Origin: Lachnospira sp. UBA3212
GTDB lineage: Bacteria > Bacillota > Clostridia > Lachnospirales > Lachnospiraceae
Assembly (NCBI GenBank): GCA_002363615.1
Contig: DEWK01000015.1
Location: 62,001-126,000 of the forward strand
Direction of reading: 5' to 3'
DNA: 64,000 nucleotides
Both the position numbers and the translations under genes were made by a program. Shown piece by piece: positions 11,201 to 19,600 of this stretch (positions are counted from its first letter, which is position 1; every line of letters begins with the position of its first letter). The notes beneath the pieces are model-generated. The model ran no database searches. It was given only the letters and a program-made list of their open reading frames with translations, and was not told where the DNA came from.

Positions 11201-12149
11201 CGAAGACAGGACTTCTGCTACTGCTAGCTTAGTTGATGTTTCAACTTGGACCAGCACGGAAGTTACTGCAGATCGTATAGAGTCTACTGTGCTCAGCCAG
11301 GCAACCTGTACAGAGGGTGAAGTAACCAGATACACTGCTTACTTTACAACCGAGGATAATATTATTGTTTCTAAGTCTGCTGATATTACAACAAAGGCTG
11401 CTCTTGGTCATGACTGGGGCGATTATAAGATTATTTTCACTACCAATGGTAAGTCGGCAACTGCAATTAGAACCTGTCAGAGAGAGTCTTCTCACGTTGA
11501 GCGGGTGAAGGCAAATGTTACTGCAGCAGTAACTACTCCTGCAACCACAACTACAAAGGGAATTACAACGTATACAGCAGTAGCTACCTTTTCAGATGGC
11601 GTAACGATTTCCGGAACAAAGGCCGTTTCGGATCTTCCTGTTATTGTTGAGCCGGAAGGAAGCATATCCGTAAAGATGAAGGGCTACCTTGGTAAGAAGG
11701 TTACCTTAAAGAAGGGTAAGACGCTTCAGATTAAGGCTACCGCAAGCAATGGTAATAAGATTACTTATAAAACTTCAAAGAAGAAGGTTGCTACGGTAAC
11801 TTCTAATGGTAAGGTAAAGGCTAAGGGCCTTGGTAAGGCTGTGATTACTTTGACTGCCAACAATACGAAGTCGGTTAAGATTACAGTTACCGTAGTTAAG
11901 AAAGCTAAGACAGCAAAGACCTTTACTTTAAAGTCTAAGAAGGTTACTGTTTCAGTAGGTAAGACTAAGAAACTTGCTCTTAAGAAGATGACAGCAAAGG
12001 CAACGACGAAATTTAGTTATAAATCTAAGAATAAAAAAATTGCAAAAGTTGATTCCTATGGTATTATTAAAGGTGTAAAGAAGGGTTCAACTAAGATTAC
12101 AGTAAAGAATGGCAAGAAGAAGGTGACAGTTAAGGTTACTGTAAAATAA
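8268..12149 (+). CDS. secreted GH43 arabinanase-like glycosidase with two LamG-like modules and Ig-like tail
   Basis: The largest paralogue, 1293 residues. AAAGGAG precedes the ATG. After a signal peptide (about 1-39) comes the GH43 propeller with Asp49 (HDPSI), Asp220 (AIDP) and Glu290 (SGEASY), then the arabinanase beta-barrel module (to about 530). Two consecutive concanavalin/LamG-like modules follow (about 540-745 and 760-970). They share the patterns DGIKLTTL/DGIYLGNL, LNTWQN and IYLGVNFWDTPFNG, so they arose by internal duplication and are probable carbohydrate-binding modules. An Ig-like region (about 975-1130) and two Lys-rich Big_2-like modules (about 1135-1293) complete it. Endo- or exo-arabinanase activity is expected from the family; the binding modules suggest insoluble plant cell wall as target. 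The next gene begins 30 bases downstream. Confidence 0.88.
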   Translation: MRLNKLVKKGLSLLLTATLAVGTGIYWPASDKQMEAEAAYGTNTVSVHDPSIVKGDDGYYYIFGSHMAWAKSKNLIDWTTFTNNINSENKNYSKYSATASGHTSIPNTAYAWAASGDSSYAPNGNLWAPDVIYNTALGKWCMYMSVNGIDWHSSIIMMTADSLSGNWTYAGTVVYSGFTNNSVTNFSRTDYQKVTGDTKVASRYLSGSSWNTNYGAHAIDPSVKYDEDGNLWMTFGSWSGGIYMLKLDSSTGLRDYTYTYSLDTDTSDGTASDPYMGIRLAGRGSFTSGEASYIVKMGNYWYMFISYEGLTATGGYSMRVFRSEKITGPYVDQDGNTPYVSEYGVGHGDVGYKLMGNYQFDGMSMGEVAQGHNSAFVDSDGRMYVVYHTRYNNGTEWHNVRTHELYLSESGWPVADPADYRGTAVDNSTYQTSDLVGTYGVITHRHDNDYASLEVETEETVYLNSDGTISGALAGTWTVSGKNLTLNLYQGGESNKVAYQGLVTQSQIVNGQTETAFTVAASNVAIWGRKLSSSIDYDAKVVQAYSFDGLAVGASTVGSVLTSVASNTAPQYADGKHGKALAFTGAGSDGIKLTTLNSNDFTISFWANAKTSTQYTPMVFIASDLSDENAQWLSLGTQVDAASVNNGPTIWSCNSSLNFWYNGITNSNAVKLNTWQNYILTVSGGFATLYLDGTRVGGGFVNDNIGSGSTVYLGVNNWDTPFNGLIDNLSIYDGVVSPETIAELADGDTAVKDIISIPSATTTYNFNGNIGNGKTVGSMITNSPKSSTPTYVAGRNATNDSNDKAVSFTGAGSDGIYLGNLGVSGSYAISFWYKANATTKYTPTVFVSNETSEASNWISMALQGWQDSYTNGPMVWSHASAYYDLVPSVTGRGKLNTWQNMILSVSDGRGVLYLNGEEIGNGPVSSTITEDAGIYLGVNFWDTPFNGAIDDLEIYDEALTPAAITYKDSVAVENLQFSEDRTSATASLVDVSTWTSTEVTADRIESTVLSQATCTEGEVTRYTAYFTTEDNIIVSKSADITTKAALGHDWGDYKIIFTTNGKSATAIRTCQRESSHVERVKANVTAAVTTPATTTTKGITTYTAVATFSDGVTISGTKAVSDLPVIVEPEGSISVKMKGYLGKKVTLKKGKTLQIKATASNGNKITYKTSKKKVATVTSNGKVKAKGLGKAVITLTANNTKSVKITVTVVKKAKTAKTFTLKSKKVTVSVGKTKKLALKKMTAKATTKFSYKSKNKKIAKVDSYGIIKGVKKGSTKITVKNGKKKVTVKVTVK

Positions 12150-12179
12150 TTCTTGTTTTAGAAAGTAGAGGATGAGGTT

Positions 12180-13079
12180 ATGGCTAATGTACTTGCAGTC
12201 ATCTGGGATTTTGATAAAACCCTGGTGAACGGATATATGCAGGATCCAATTTTTGAGAAGTATCAGGTGGATCCTTTGCAGTTTTGGAACGAGGTGAATG
12301 CCCTCCCAAAAAAATATAAGGACGAGCAGAATGTCAAGGTAAATCCGGATACCATCTACTTGAATCATTTTATTCATTGTGCAGAGAATGGAACCTTTCC
12401 GGGATTGAACAATGCAGTGCTTCGTGAATCCGGAAAGGACTTGAAGTTTTATCCCGGAGTTCCTGAGATTTTTGAGGCTACTCGTGCCGCCATTGAAGAG
12501 AAACCGGAATATCAAAAGTATGATATTAAGGTGGAGCATTATATCGTAAGTACCGGAATGCGTGAAGTGATTTTGGGTTCTATTATCGCAGATAAAGTCA
12601 ACGGTGTGTGGGGCTGCGAGTTGATTGAAAAAGAGGATCCGAATAATCCGGGGCAGACCATTATTGGAGAACTTGGTTATACCATTGATAATACCTCAAA
12701 GACCCGTGCGATTTTTGAAATCAATAAGGGAAAAGGGGTTGACGTGAATGTAAAGCTGGCTCACGAACTGCGCCGGGTACCATTTGAGAATATGATTTAT
12801 ATTGCAGATGGTCCAAGCGATATTCCCGCCTTTGCTTTGGTACACCATAACGGAGGTTCGACCTTCGCAATTTATCCGCCGGGACATGAAAAGGAGTTTG
12901 CTCAAGTAGAGCAGCTTCGTGAGGATGGACGAATTGATATGTTCGCAGAAGCGGATTATTCCATTGGAAAACCGGCCTATATGTGGATTGTTAACAAGTT
13001 AAGAGAATATGCGGAACGTATTTGCAAGGCAGAAAAAGATAAGATGCCGGTAGAAAAATTACCTCAGCATATCAGATAA
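12180..13079 (+). CDS. HAD-superfamily phosphatase
   Basis: Cytoplasmic 299-residue hydrolase. The HAD motif I is near the N-terminus (DFDKTL, residues 10-15), where the first Asp would be phosphorylated and the second acts as general acid. A Ser/Thr motif II lies at VSTG (about 122-125), and motif IV is seen at IADGPSDIPAF (about 207-217). The distance between motifs leaves room for a cap domain. The protein resembles uncharacterised haloacid dehalogenase-like hydrolases of Clostridia; the substrate is not predictable. It follows the third GH43 gene by 30 bases without a terminator between, so it may ride on that transcript, and it ends in a strong terminator. Confidence 0.8.
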   Translation: MANVLAVIWDFDKTLVNGYMQDPIFEKYQVDPLQFWNEVNALPKKYKDEQNVKVNPDTIYLNHFIHCAENGTFPGLNNAVLRESGKDLKFYPGVPEIFEATRAAIEEKPEYQKYDIKVEHYIVSTGMREVILGSIIADKVNGVWGCELIEKEDPNNPGQTIIGELGYTIDNTSKTRAIFEINKGKGVDVNVKLAHELRRVPFENMIYIADGPSDIPAFALVHHNGGSTFAIYPPGHEKEFAQVEQLREDGRIDMFAEADYSIGKPAYMWIVNKLREYAERICKAEKDKMPVEKLPQHIR

Positions 13080-13082
13080 GAG

Positions 13083-13118
13083 AATCTGGTCGCACAAAAG
13101 TGTGACCGGATTTTTTTT
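13083..13118 (+). terminator. rho-independent terminator after HAD gene
   Basis: AATCTGGTCGCAC and GTGTGACCGGATT form a 13-bp stem with an AAAA loop, followed by T residues. Confidence 0.9.
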
Positions 13119-13177
13119 GCCTTCTTTCTCTTTGCTTTAAGGTGTTTTTTACAAAACGTTCACATAAGAACTGATTC

Positions 13178-13205
13178 TTTTCACAAAGATGTGATAGAGT
13201 ATAAA
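13178..13205 (+). promoter_or_regulatory. candidate promoter of beta-helix protein gene
   Basis: TTTTCA and TATAAA separated by 16 bases, 88 bases before the start codon. Confidence 0.45.
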
Positions 13206-13292
13206 CGTACGATAAGAAACCTTCTAAGGGGGAGAGCTTAGATTGTGTCGAAAAGTATCGTTTTAGTTTTTAAATTCAAAGGAGGGAATTTT

Positions 13293-15869
13293 ATGGATTT
13301 TAAAAAATTCAAACGTTGCCTGGCCTTGATGTTAGCAATTATCATGGCAAGCTTCGGAATGCAGATCCAAGCATCTGCTGCAACTTTAAAACTAAAAAAC
13401 GCCAGCGGAACAAAAACCATGTCCGTTGGAAGTACTTATCAGTTGAAGACCAATATCAATGCATCTAAGCTCACCTTTCAATCTTCCAAGAAGTCGGTAG
13501 CCAGTGTGTCATCCACTGGATTGATTACCGCTAAGAAAAAGGGTACTGCTAAGATTACTGTAAAGTATGGCAGTAAAAAAGTAACGCTAAAGGTAAAGGT
13601 TGTAAAGGCAAGTGGATATACGATTTCCAAGAAAAGTCAGACTGCAAGTTCTGCCTTAAAGGTAAAGGTAAAAGCCAAGAAGGGTTATACGGTTTATTAT
13701 TCTTTCTCTAAGAAACTTGCTAGCTCTAAGAAGATCAAGTCTAACAAGACTAAGACCTTTACGATTTCTAACACTAAGACTTTGATTGTGTATGCAGTAA
13801 AGAATGGCACAAAGGTAACCAATTCTTCTTTAAAAAAGGCTTTAACTGCTAAGAAGGGTGCAAATTATTACACCTATACCATTCAAACTGCTGATTCCGG
13901 TACAAGCAGCACAAGCAGCACAAGTACAGATACCAGCAGTTCTACAAGTACCGATACCACAAGTACAGGTACCAATACTACAGATACAAACACTGGTACA
14001 GATCAGTCAACTTCCGGTTATGTGGAGTCGACTTCATACACTTTAACAGATGAAGATACGAATACCTCAGCTGAGGGAGCAACTCAGATCAGTCTTGGGG
14101 ATGCCCCTTCCTCTAAGGTAGTGATTACCAATGAGGATGGTGCTGAAATCGCTAAGATTTCTAAGAAGAATAAGCTTACCATCGAGGTTCCGGGAACCTA
14201 TGAAATTACTACAGATGGTGCAGAATCGTCTGCTATCATTGAGGTAGACCTCGACAATACCTTAACTACAACCGCAGGTTCTGTACATATCATTTTAAAT
14301 GGTGTGACCTTAACTGCAGAGGCCAGTGGTGAACTTGATACAGAGGATGAGGTGATCTATGAAGCAGATGACGAAGGCGTGATCAAGGTTAAGTCATCGG
14401 ATCTTTTAACACAGGTTATCATTACAGCAGTAGACAAAACGACAAACACGATTACCAATACCGGTTCTGTAGTTAGTACTTCGGCTACCACAGATGGCTC
14501 TACCGAGTATGGTTACCCGGTTGGTATTCTTTGCAAGAAGACGCCTTGTATTATCAATGGAAGCGGAACGATTAACATTGTCTGTGCCAAGGGTAAGGCA
14601 ATCAAGTGTACAGATGCATTAAATATCATTCATACGACAATTGTTGCCGGTAACTCGACCACTCCAATCGGAGATAATGGAATTAGTGCTAAGACAGACA
14701 TGGTTCTTTACAATGCTAACCTTACGGTTTATTCTGTGGAGGATGCTGTAAAGATCACGTTAGATGAGGATGATGTGGCAGAGGATTCTACGCTTGCTGA
14801 CCTTGGAAACATGACCATTGATGGTGGTGTTTACACCCTTGTATCTACCACAGGGGATGGCATCTCTGCTTATCGTACATTATACTTAAATCCCGGTACT
14901 TTAACCGCTACCACCTTGAATGCCAATAGTACTACAGGCGACGAAGGTAGCTACAAGTGTATCAAGGCAGGTCTTTCTATCACTGTTCCTGAAAGTGCAG
15001 GAACCATCAATGCCGATTCTACGAAGACTTCTAAGTCTACCATTCAGAATGTTGGCTGGGGCATGCAGGCAGAAGGCAACAATGATTATGCAGATGATAC
15101 TCTTCACTGCGATGGTTACATTGTAATCAAGGGTGGTACCCTGAATCTTGCCTCTGGGGATGATGGTATTCACGCCGACAAGGGTGTAAATATTTCTGCC
15201 GGTAAGATCAACATCACCGCTTCTTATGAAGGCATCGAAGGTATCTTTGTTACCGTAACAGGCGGAGAGATTGATGTGGTAGCAAGTGATGATGGATTTA
15301 ATGTATCCGATGGTGGTACAACTAGTACAGGTGATACTACTTGGGTGGACGGAACTCTTGGAACTGACTATGAGCTTCGTATCACTGGTGGTGACATCTA
15401 TGTGAATGCAGAAGGTGATGGCTTAGATTCGAATGGTAACATCTACATTACCGGAGGCAAGACCGTGGTTGATGGTCCTACCAATGGTGGTAACGGTGCT
15501 TTAGACTACGGCGATGTCAATTGCAAGTGCGTGGTAAACGGCGGTACTTTAATTGCATCGGGTTCTGCAGGCATGGTAGCCGCTCCAACTGCATCCAGCC
15601 AGCCGGTATTAAATATCACATTTAATTCCAGCTTGTCAGCAAATACAACGGTAACCGTAAAGGATTCTACCGGTAATACTGTTATTTCTGCAACACCAAG
15701 TAAGAGCTTCCAGAATATCATTCTTTCTGATTCTTCTTTGAAGAGTGGAAGCTATAGTATCTATTATGGTTCAACCTTATTCCAGACGGTGAATGTTTCA
15801 TCTACTGGAGTAACAAGTGTTGGAAGCTCTCAGGGCGGTGGTCCCGGACAGGGCGGTTTTGGCAGATAA
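13293..15869 (+). CDS. secreted Cthe_2159-like carbohydrate-binding beta-helix protein
   Basis: Secreted 858-residue protein. The start at 13293 is chosen because AAAGGAGGG lies 6 bases upstream and a signal peptide (cut near residue 29, SASA) follows; an in-frame upstream reading from 13245 lacks both. Modules in order: Lys-rich Big_2 (about 30-110), a chitobiase-like sandwich (about 110-195), a Ser/Thr linker (about 205-245), then a long right-handed beta-helix. The helix has repeated DDGIHAD, SDDGFNVS and GDGLDSNGNIYITGG turns. These Asp-rich turns match the Cthe_2159 family (PF14262), whose Clostridium thermocellum member is known to bind cellulose and polygalacturonate. The C-terminus is Gly-rich (GGGPGQGG). 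Binding of pectin is inference and would suit the neighbouring arabinanases. It has its own candidate promoter and terminator. Confidence 0.8.
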   Translation: MDFKKFKRCLALMLAIIMASFGMQIQASAATLKLKNASGTKTMSVGSTYQLKTNINASKLTFQSSKKSVASVSSTGLITAKKKGTAKITVKYGSKKVTLKVKVVKASGYTISKKSQTASSALKVKVKAKKGYTVYYSFSKKLASSKKIKSNKTKTFTISNTKTLIVYAVKNGTKVTNSSLKKALTAKKGANYYTYTIQTADSGTSSTSSTSTDTSSSTSTDTTSTGTNTTDTNTGTDQSTSGYVESTSYTLTDEDTNTSAEGATQISLGDAPSSKVVITNEDGAEIAKISKKNKLTIEVPGTYEITTDGAESSAIIEVDLDNTLTTTAGSVHIILNGVTLTAEASGELDTEDEVIYEADDEGVIKVKSSDLLTQVIITAVDKTTNTITNTGSVVSTSATTDGSTEYGYPVGILCKKTPCIINGSGTINIVCAKGKAIKCTDALNIIHTTIVAGNSTTPIGDNGISAKTDMVLYNANLTVYSVEDAVKITLDEDDVAEDSTLADLGNMTIDGGVYTLVSTTGDGISAYRTLYLNPGTLTATTLNANSTTGDEGSYKCIKAGLSITVPESAGTINADSTKTSKSTIQNVGWGMQAEGNNDYADDTLHCDGYIVIKGGTLNLASGDDGIHADKGVNISAGKINITASYEGIEGIFVTVTGGEIDVVASDDGFNVSDGGTTSTGDTTWVDGTLGTDYELRITGGDIYVNAEGDGLDSNGNIYITGGKTVVDGPTNGGNGALDYGDVNCKCVVNGGTLIASGSAGMVAAPTASSQPVLNITFNSSLSANTTVTVKDSTGNTVISATPSKSFQNIILSDSSLKSGSYSIYYGSTLFQTVNVSSTGVTSVGSSQGGGPGQGGFGR

Positions 15870-15888
15870 AAAATAGAAGTAAGAATAA

Positions 15889-15918
15889 AATCCCTGGGCC
15901 TTGGCCCGGGGATTTTTT
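15889..15918 (+). terminator. rho-independent terminator after beta-helix gene
   Basis: AATCCCTGGGCC and GGCCCGGGGATT form a 12-bp stem (one G-U pair), followed by TTTTTT. Confidence 0.9.
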
Positions 15919-15941
15919 GTGCTACAGGGGGTTGATTAAAA

Positions 15942-15975
15942 AAATAAGGCAGTTTGCAAGTTTGCAAACTGCCTT
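15942..15975 (-). terminator. rho-independent terminator of SDR gene
   Basis: On the minus strand AAGGCAGTTTGCAA and TTGCAAACTGCCTT pair closely, followed by ATTTTTTT. It faces the plus-strand terminator just upstream. Confidence 0.85.
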
Positions 15976-15993
15976 AAAATGAGTTTTGTTTTA

Positions 15994-16755
15994 TTATACG
16001 CAGGTATATCCACCATCTACAGGAAGAATAGCACCTGTTACGTAAGAAGCCTCGTCAGATGCAAGGAATACTGCAGCCGGCTGAATTTCTGGAAGCTTTC
16101 CATAACGTCCAACAGGAACAGTCATCTGCATGTATTGAGTAAATTCAGGTGAGCTTAAGGTTGCCTCAGTAAGCTCGGTTCCAAAATAACCCGGGCAAAT
16201 AGAGTTACATGTGATTCCCTTCTTAGCCCACTCAGCTGCGGTTGCTCTTGTAAAGTTAACAACGGCACCCTTTGCAGCGTGGTAAGAACTTGATGGAAGA
16301 GCAGTGTTACCAACCAAACCATACATAGAAGCAATATTGATAATACGTCCATATTCCTTCTCAAGCATTAACTTACCAAATTCTCTGGTCATAAGGAATA
16401 CACCGGTTAAGTCAACCTTCATATCCTTCTCCCATTCGTCTAAGGTCATCTGATCAATTGGAATAGTAAGACCAGCACCGGCATTGTTGATTAAGATATC
16501 AACCTTACCGAATTTTTCCTTAACTGCAGCTGCGGCTGCTTTCACGGATTCTTCATTCGTTACATCCGTTGGCACTGGAAGAACTTCAACACCATAGGTG
16601 GAACGGATCTCCTCAGCAACTGCCTCAAGTTTCTCTTTTCTTCTTGCAAGAAGAACAATGCTGGCGCCCTGTCCTGCAAGTGCCTTCGCCATTGATACGC
16701 CAAGTCCTGAAGAAGAACCTGTGACTGCTGCTACACGACCTGTTAAATCAAACAT
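15994..16755 (-). CDS. short-chain dehydrogenase/reductase (gluconate 5-dehydrogenase-like)
   Basis: Cytoplasmic NAD(P)-dependent oxidoreductase of 253 residues. The ATG at 16755 is chosen because AGGAGG lies 7 bases upstream. The Rossmann cofactor motif TGSSSGLG is near residues 11-18 and NNAG near 89-92. The catalytic Ser is in the IASMYG region, and Tyr and Lys are in SYHAAKG (about 156-160). The C-terminal SDR signature ASDEASYVTGAILPVDGGY is complete. The sequence resembles gluconate/ketogluconate 5-dehydrogenases of sugar-acid catabolism, but substrate assignment within SDRs is weak. It is divergent from the GH3 gene across a 308-base region, so both may answer to a common sugar signal. 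It has its own terminator and is monocistronic. Confidence 0.82.
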   Translation of the reverse strand: MFDLTGRVAAVTGSSSGLGVSMAKALAGQGASIVLLARRKEKLEAVAEEIRSTYGVEVLPVPTDVTNEESVKAAAAAVKEKFGKVDILINNAGAGLTIPIDQMTLDEWEKDMKVDLTGVFLMTREFGKLMLEKEYGRIINIASMYGLVGNTALPSSSYHAAKGAVVNFTRATAAEWAKKGITCNSICPGYFGTELTEATLSSPEFTQYMQMTVPVGRYGKLPEIQPAAVFLASDEASYVTGAILPVDGGYTCV

Positions 16756-17063
16756 ATTTTGACCTCCTTTTCGCACAAGCGAAATTCATATTTCATCCAC
16801 CAGGGAAAATCCCCCTGGGATGTTTGTTGCTTGTTCAATGACTATATTTTATATAATTTGTATAGAAAAATCAATACAAAAACCAATTTTTGTCAAAAAT
16901 TTAACAAAAATAAGAGGCAAATGCTACTCTTGAATCTTAGGGGAATCTACCGGAAAAGGTTGGAATTTGATAAGGATTTTGATATACTTATCTTCGTATG
17001 CGATAAAAAAATCGTTTTCCAGCCCTGGAAAGTGGGCAATAATCCTGATTGGAGGAGGGTTTT
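16756..17063. promoter_or_regulatory. divergent intergenic region with candidate operator
   Basis: This 308-base gap separates the SDR and GH3 genes. It holds an inverted repeat TTTGTAT-10 bases-ATACAAA (16857-16880). The repeat overlaps a mediocre minus-strand promoter (TTGTAT and TATATA, 18 bases apart) for the SDR gene. A second inverted repeat, CCAGGG/CCCTGG (about 16800-16817), lies in the SDR leader. The GH3 promoter is listed separately. No credible gene is seen here. Confidence 0.4.
16960..16988 (+). promoter_or_regulatory. sigma-A promoter of GH3 gene
   Basis: TTGGAA and TATACT with a 17-base spacer, 75 bases before the start codon. Confidence 0.6.
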
Positions 17064-19580
17064 ATGGTAAAGTTTTCTGGAACAAAGGATGAGAAAGGGT
17101 TTTCCTGGGAGAAGGATCATCGGAATTTAGCTAGATATGTGGCTGCAGAGGGAATGGTCCTAATGAAGAATACAGGTCTTCTTCCCTTAAGTGGGGGAGA
17201 AAAAGTGGCACTTTTTGGAGGTGGCGCACTTCATCCTTACAAGGGAGGAACCGGTAGTGGGGATGTAAATTCAAGAGCTACGGTTTCAATTTATGATGGA
17301 CTTTTAGAAGAGGATGTGAAGCTTGTAAATACCAAGTGGATCCTAGAATATAAGGATTTGTATGAAAAGAGAAGACAGGCCTGGAGAGAAGAAATTTGGA
17401 AGGCGGTAGATGATGGGGAACGTCCGGGGGACGAATTTGCACTTTATACGGATCACATGTGGCATATGCCAATGGGAAGAGATGTGAAGGAAGAAGACAT
17501 AGAGGGAATCGATACGGCAATCTATGTGATTTCCAGAAAATCCGGAGAAAGTGAAGATCGAACAGATGCCAAGGGCGATTACGAGCTGTCTGAGTGGGAA
17601 ATCCGGAATCTGAATTTCCTTTGCGACCATGTGGAAAATGTTGTGGTGCTTTTAAATGTAGGTGGTCCAATCAATGTGACACGCTTTATGTTAGAGGAAC
17701 ATGTTAAGGGCATCTTGAATATTTCCCAGCCGGGAATGGAGGCTGGACATGCGGTGGCAGATGTATTAACGGGAAGGGTCACACCATCCGGAAAACTGAC
17801 AGCCACCTGGGGGACTAGTTATGAGAAATATCCGGAAGCCATGGAGTTTTCTCACATTAGTAAGAATCTGGAAGAGGAGGTATATAAGGAAGATATCTAC
17901 ATGGGCTACAAGTATTTTGATAGTTTTGATGTGATGTCGGCCTATGGATTTGGATTTGGACTTTCTTACACGGAATTTATGATTGATGTGAAGGAAGTAA
18001 CCACGGACTTGATGCATGTGCATGTGACTTGTGATGTCTTTAATGTGGGAAATAAATATGCCGGTAAGGAAGTGGTGCAGGTTTATGTGTCTATGCCACA
18101 GGAACTTTGCAAGAAAGAGTACCGACGATTGGTGGGATTTGCCAAGACCGGACTTTTAAAGCCGGGAGAAAAGCAGGAAGTGACCATTTCATTTTCAGCA
18201 AAGGACATGGCGTCCTTCCATGAGAAGGGAGATTGCTTTATTCTTGAGGCGGGAGACTATGGCCTTTGGGTAGGCGAGTCCTTGGAAAATGCTTCCCTCC
18301 ATAAGTTGATTGAGGTTGAGACTCAGGTGCTTTTAGAACATACAAGCAGCATTTGCAAGGGAAGAGAAGAGATTCAGACCCTTGATCCGGGGGACAAGCC
18401 TTATGGCAAGGAGCAGAGATATTTAGAGATTGCAGGAAAAGCCAATCTTGAACGGATTATCTTTGCACCAAGACCGGGGCTATATGCGTCAGAAGAGAAA
18501 AAAGAAGTAAATCCTGTCTATGAGGCGGCAAAGGAAAAAGCTAAGGAAATCGTTGCCGGCTTAACAAGAGAAGAATTGGCGAAGGTTCTTTGCGGACAGC
18601 CGGGTGGTCGGGCGGAAAATGTAGGAGTTGCTGGCATTCATGTGCCAGGTGCCGCCGGTGAAACCACAGGTGAACTTGCCCACAAGGGAATTCCTCTTGC
18701 GGTTATGGCAGATGGTCCCGCAGGCCTTAGAATCCAGACACGCTACGAGGCGAATGAGACCACCGGTCAGGTGTATCCTTTGGGCTTTTTGGAAAATATC
18801 GAAGGTGGTGAACTGATTCGAAGCGAGAAGAGACCGGATTGTCAGTATTATTATCAGTATTCTACCGCTATTCCCATCGGTACCTGCTTAGCCCAGACCT
18901 TTGATCTGGAACTTTTAAAAGAAGTAGGTAAGATGATTGGAGAAGAGATGAGATCCTTTGGGGTTCATTTCTGGTTGGCTCCGGGCATGAATCTTCAAAG
19001 AAATCCTCTCTGCGGTCGAAACTTCGAGTACTTTTCAGAAGACCCTGTGGTAAGCGGACTTACTGCAGCTGCCCTGACACAGGGAGTGCAGTCGGTGCCT
19101 GGTTGTACGGTAACCTTAAAGCATTTTGCTTGTAACAATAGTGAGGAAAATCGTATGGGCGTGGATTGCAAGTTGACGGTACGAAATCTCAGAGAAAATT
19201 ATTTGCGCGGATTTGAGATTGCCATTAAGAAGGGAAAGCCTTTGGCCATTATGACTTCTTACAACCATGTCAATGGTTTCCACTCGGCTGCTTCCTATGA
19301 TCTTTGTACCAGGGTACTTCGTGAGGATTTTGGTTTTGAGGGAATGATTATGACCGACTGGGGAACCACGTTTTTCCCTGGTAAGTCCACTCCTCCGGTA
19401 GATCCTTGGAGATGCGCCGCTGCCGGAAATGACCTGATTATGCCTGGCATCCCTGCCGATCAGGAGGGGATCCTTAAGGGCATGGAAGAGGGCTTTTTGT
19501 CTGAAGATCGGGCAAGAGAGTGTGCGCAAAGAATTGTTGCCGTGGTACTTTATCTAACAGAAGCGCAAAACCAAGAATAA
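17064..19580 (+). CDS. GH3 beta-glucosidase-like enzyme with permuted domain order
   Basis: An 838-residue glycoside hydrolase. The start at 17064 follows GGAGGAGGG by 4 bases. The domain usually found C-terminally in GH3 comes first (about 1-260: MVLMKNTGLLPL and KSGESEDR). An Fn3-like domain follows (about 290-400). The TIM-barrel nucleophile domain comes last (about 490-820), with MADGPAGLR, KHFACNN and GMIMTDWG, where Asp765 is the predicted nucleophile. This reversed order is known for beta-glucosidases of rumen Ruminococcus albus and Butyrivibrio fibrisolvens. No signal peptide is visible, so it probably acts in the cytoplasm on imported oligosaccharides or glycosides. Beta-glucosidase, beta-xylosidase or arabinosidase specificity cannot be separated from sequence alone. 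MutY follows 20 bases downstream, perhaps in the same transcript. Confidence 0.88.
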   Translation: MVKFSGTKDEKGFSWEKDHRNLARYVAAEGMVLMKNTGLLPLSGGEKVALFGGGALHPYKGGTGSGDVNSRATVSIYDGLLEEDVKLVNTKWILEYKDLYEKRRQAWREEIWKAVDDGERPGDEFALYTDHMWHMPMGRDVKEEDIEGIDTAIYVISRKSGESEDRTDAKGDYELSEWEIRNLNFLCDHVENVVVLLNVGGPINVTRFMLEEHVKGILNISQPGMEAGHAVADVLTGRVTPSGKLTATWGTSYEKYPEAMEFSHISKNLEEEVYKEDIYMGYKYFDSFDVMSAYGFGFGLSYTEFMIDVKEVTTDLMHVHVTCDVFNVGNKYAGKEVVQVYVSMPQELCKKEYRRLVGFAKTGLLKPGEKQEVTISFSAKDMASFHEKGDCFILEAGDYGLWVGESLENASLHKLIEVETQVLLEHTSSICKGREEIQTLDPGDKPYGKEQRYLEIAGKANLERIIFAPRPGLYASEEKKEVNPVYEAAKEKAKEIVAGLTREELAKVLCGQPGGRAENVGVAGIHVPGAAGETTGELAHKGIPLAVMADGPAGLRIQTRYEANETTGQVYPLGFLENIEGGELIRSEKRPDCQYYYQYSTAIPIGTCLAQTFDLELLKEVGKMIGEEMRSFGVHFWLAPGMNLQRNPLCGRNFEYFSEDPVVSGLTAAALTQGVQSVPGCTVTLKHFACNNSEENRMGVDCKLTVRNLRENYLRGFEIAIKKGKPLAIMTSYNHVNGFHSAASYDLCTRVLREDFGFEGMIMTDWGTTFFPGKSTPPVDPWRCAAAGNDLIMPGIPADQEGILKGMEEGFLSEDRARECAQRIVAVVLYLTEAQNQE

Positions 19581-19600
19581 TTTAGAAAGTTGGAAACTTA

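Noticed and set aside
12087..12539. Minus-strand frame of 150 codons
   Set aside because: It overlaps the end of the GH43 gene and the start of the HAD gene, both well supported; no motifs or ribosome site.
16759..17070. Plus-strand frame of 103 codons in the SDR-GH3 gap
   Set aside because: It spans promoter sequences, has no ribosome site at a good start, and the product looks random.
17278..17670. Minus-strand frame of 130 codons inside the GH3 gene
   Set aside because: A shadow frame fully inside a gene with clear domains.
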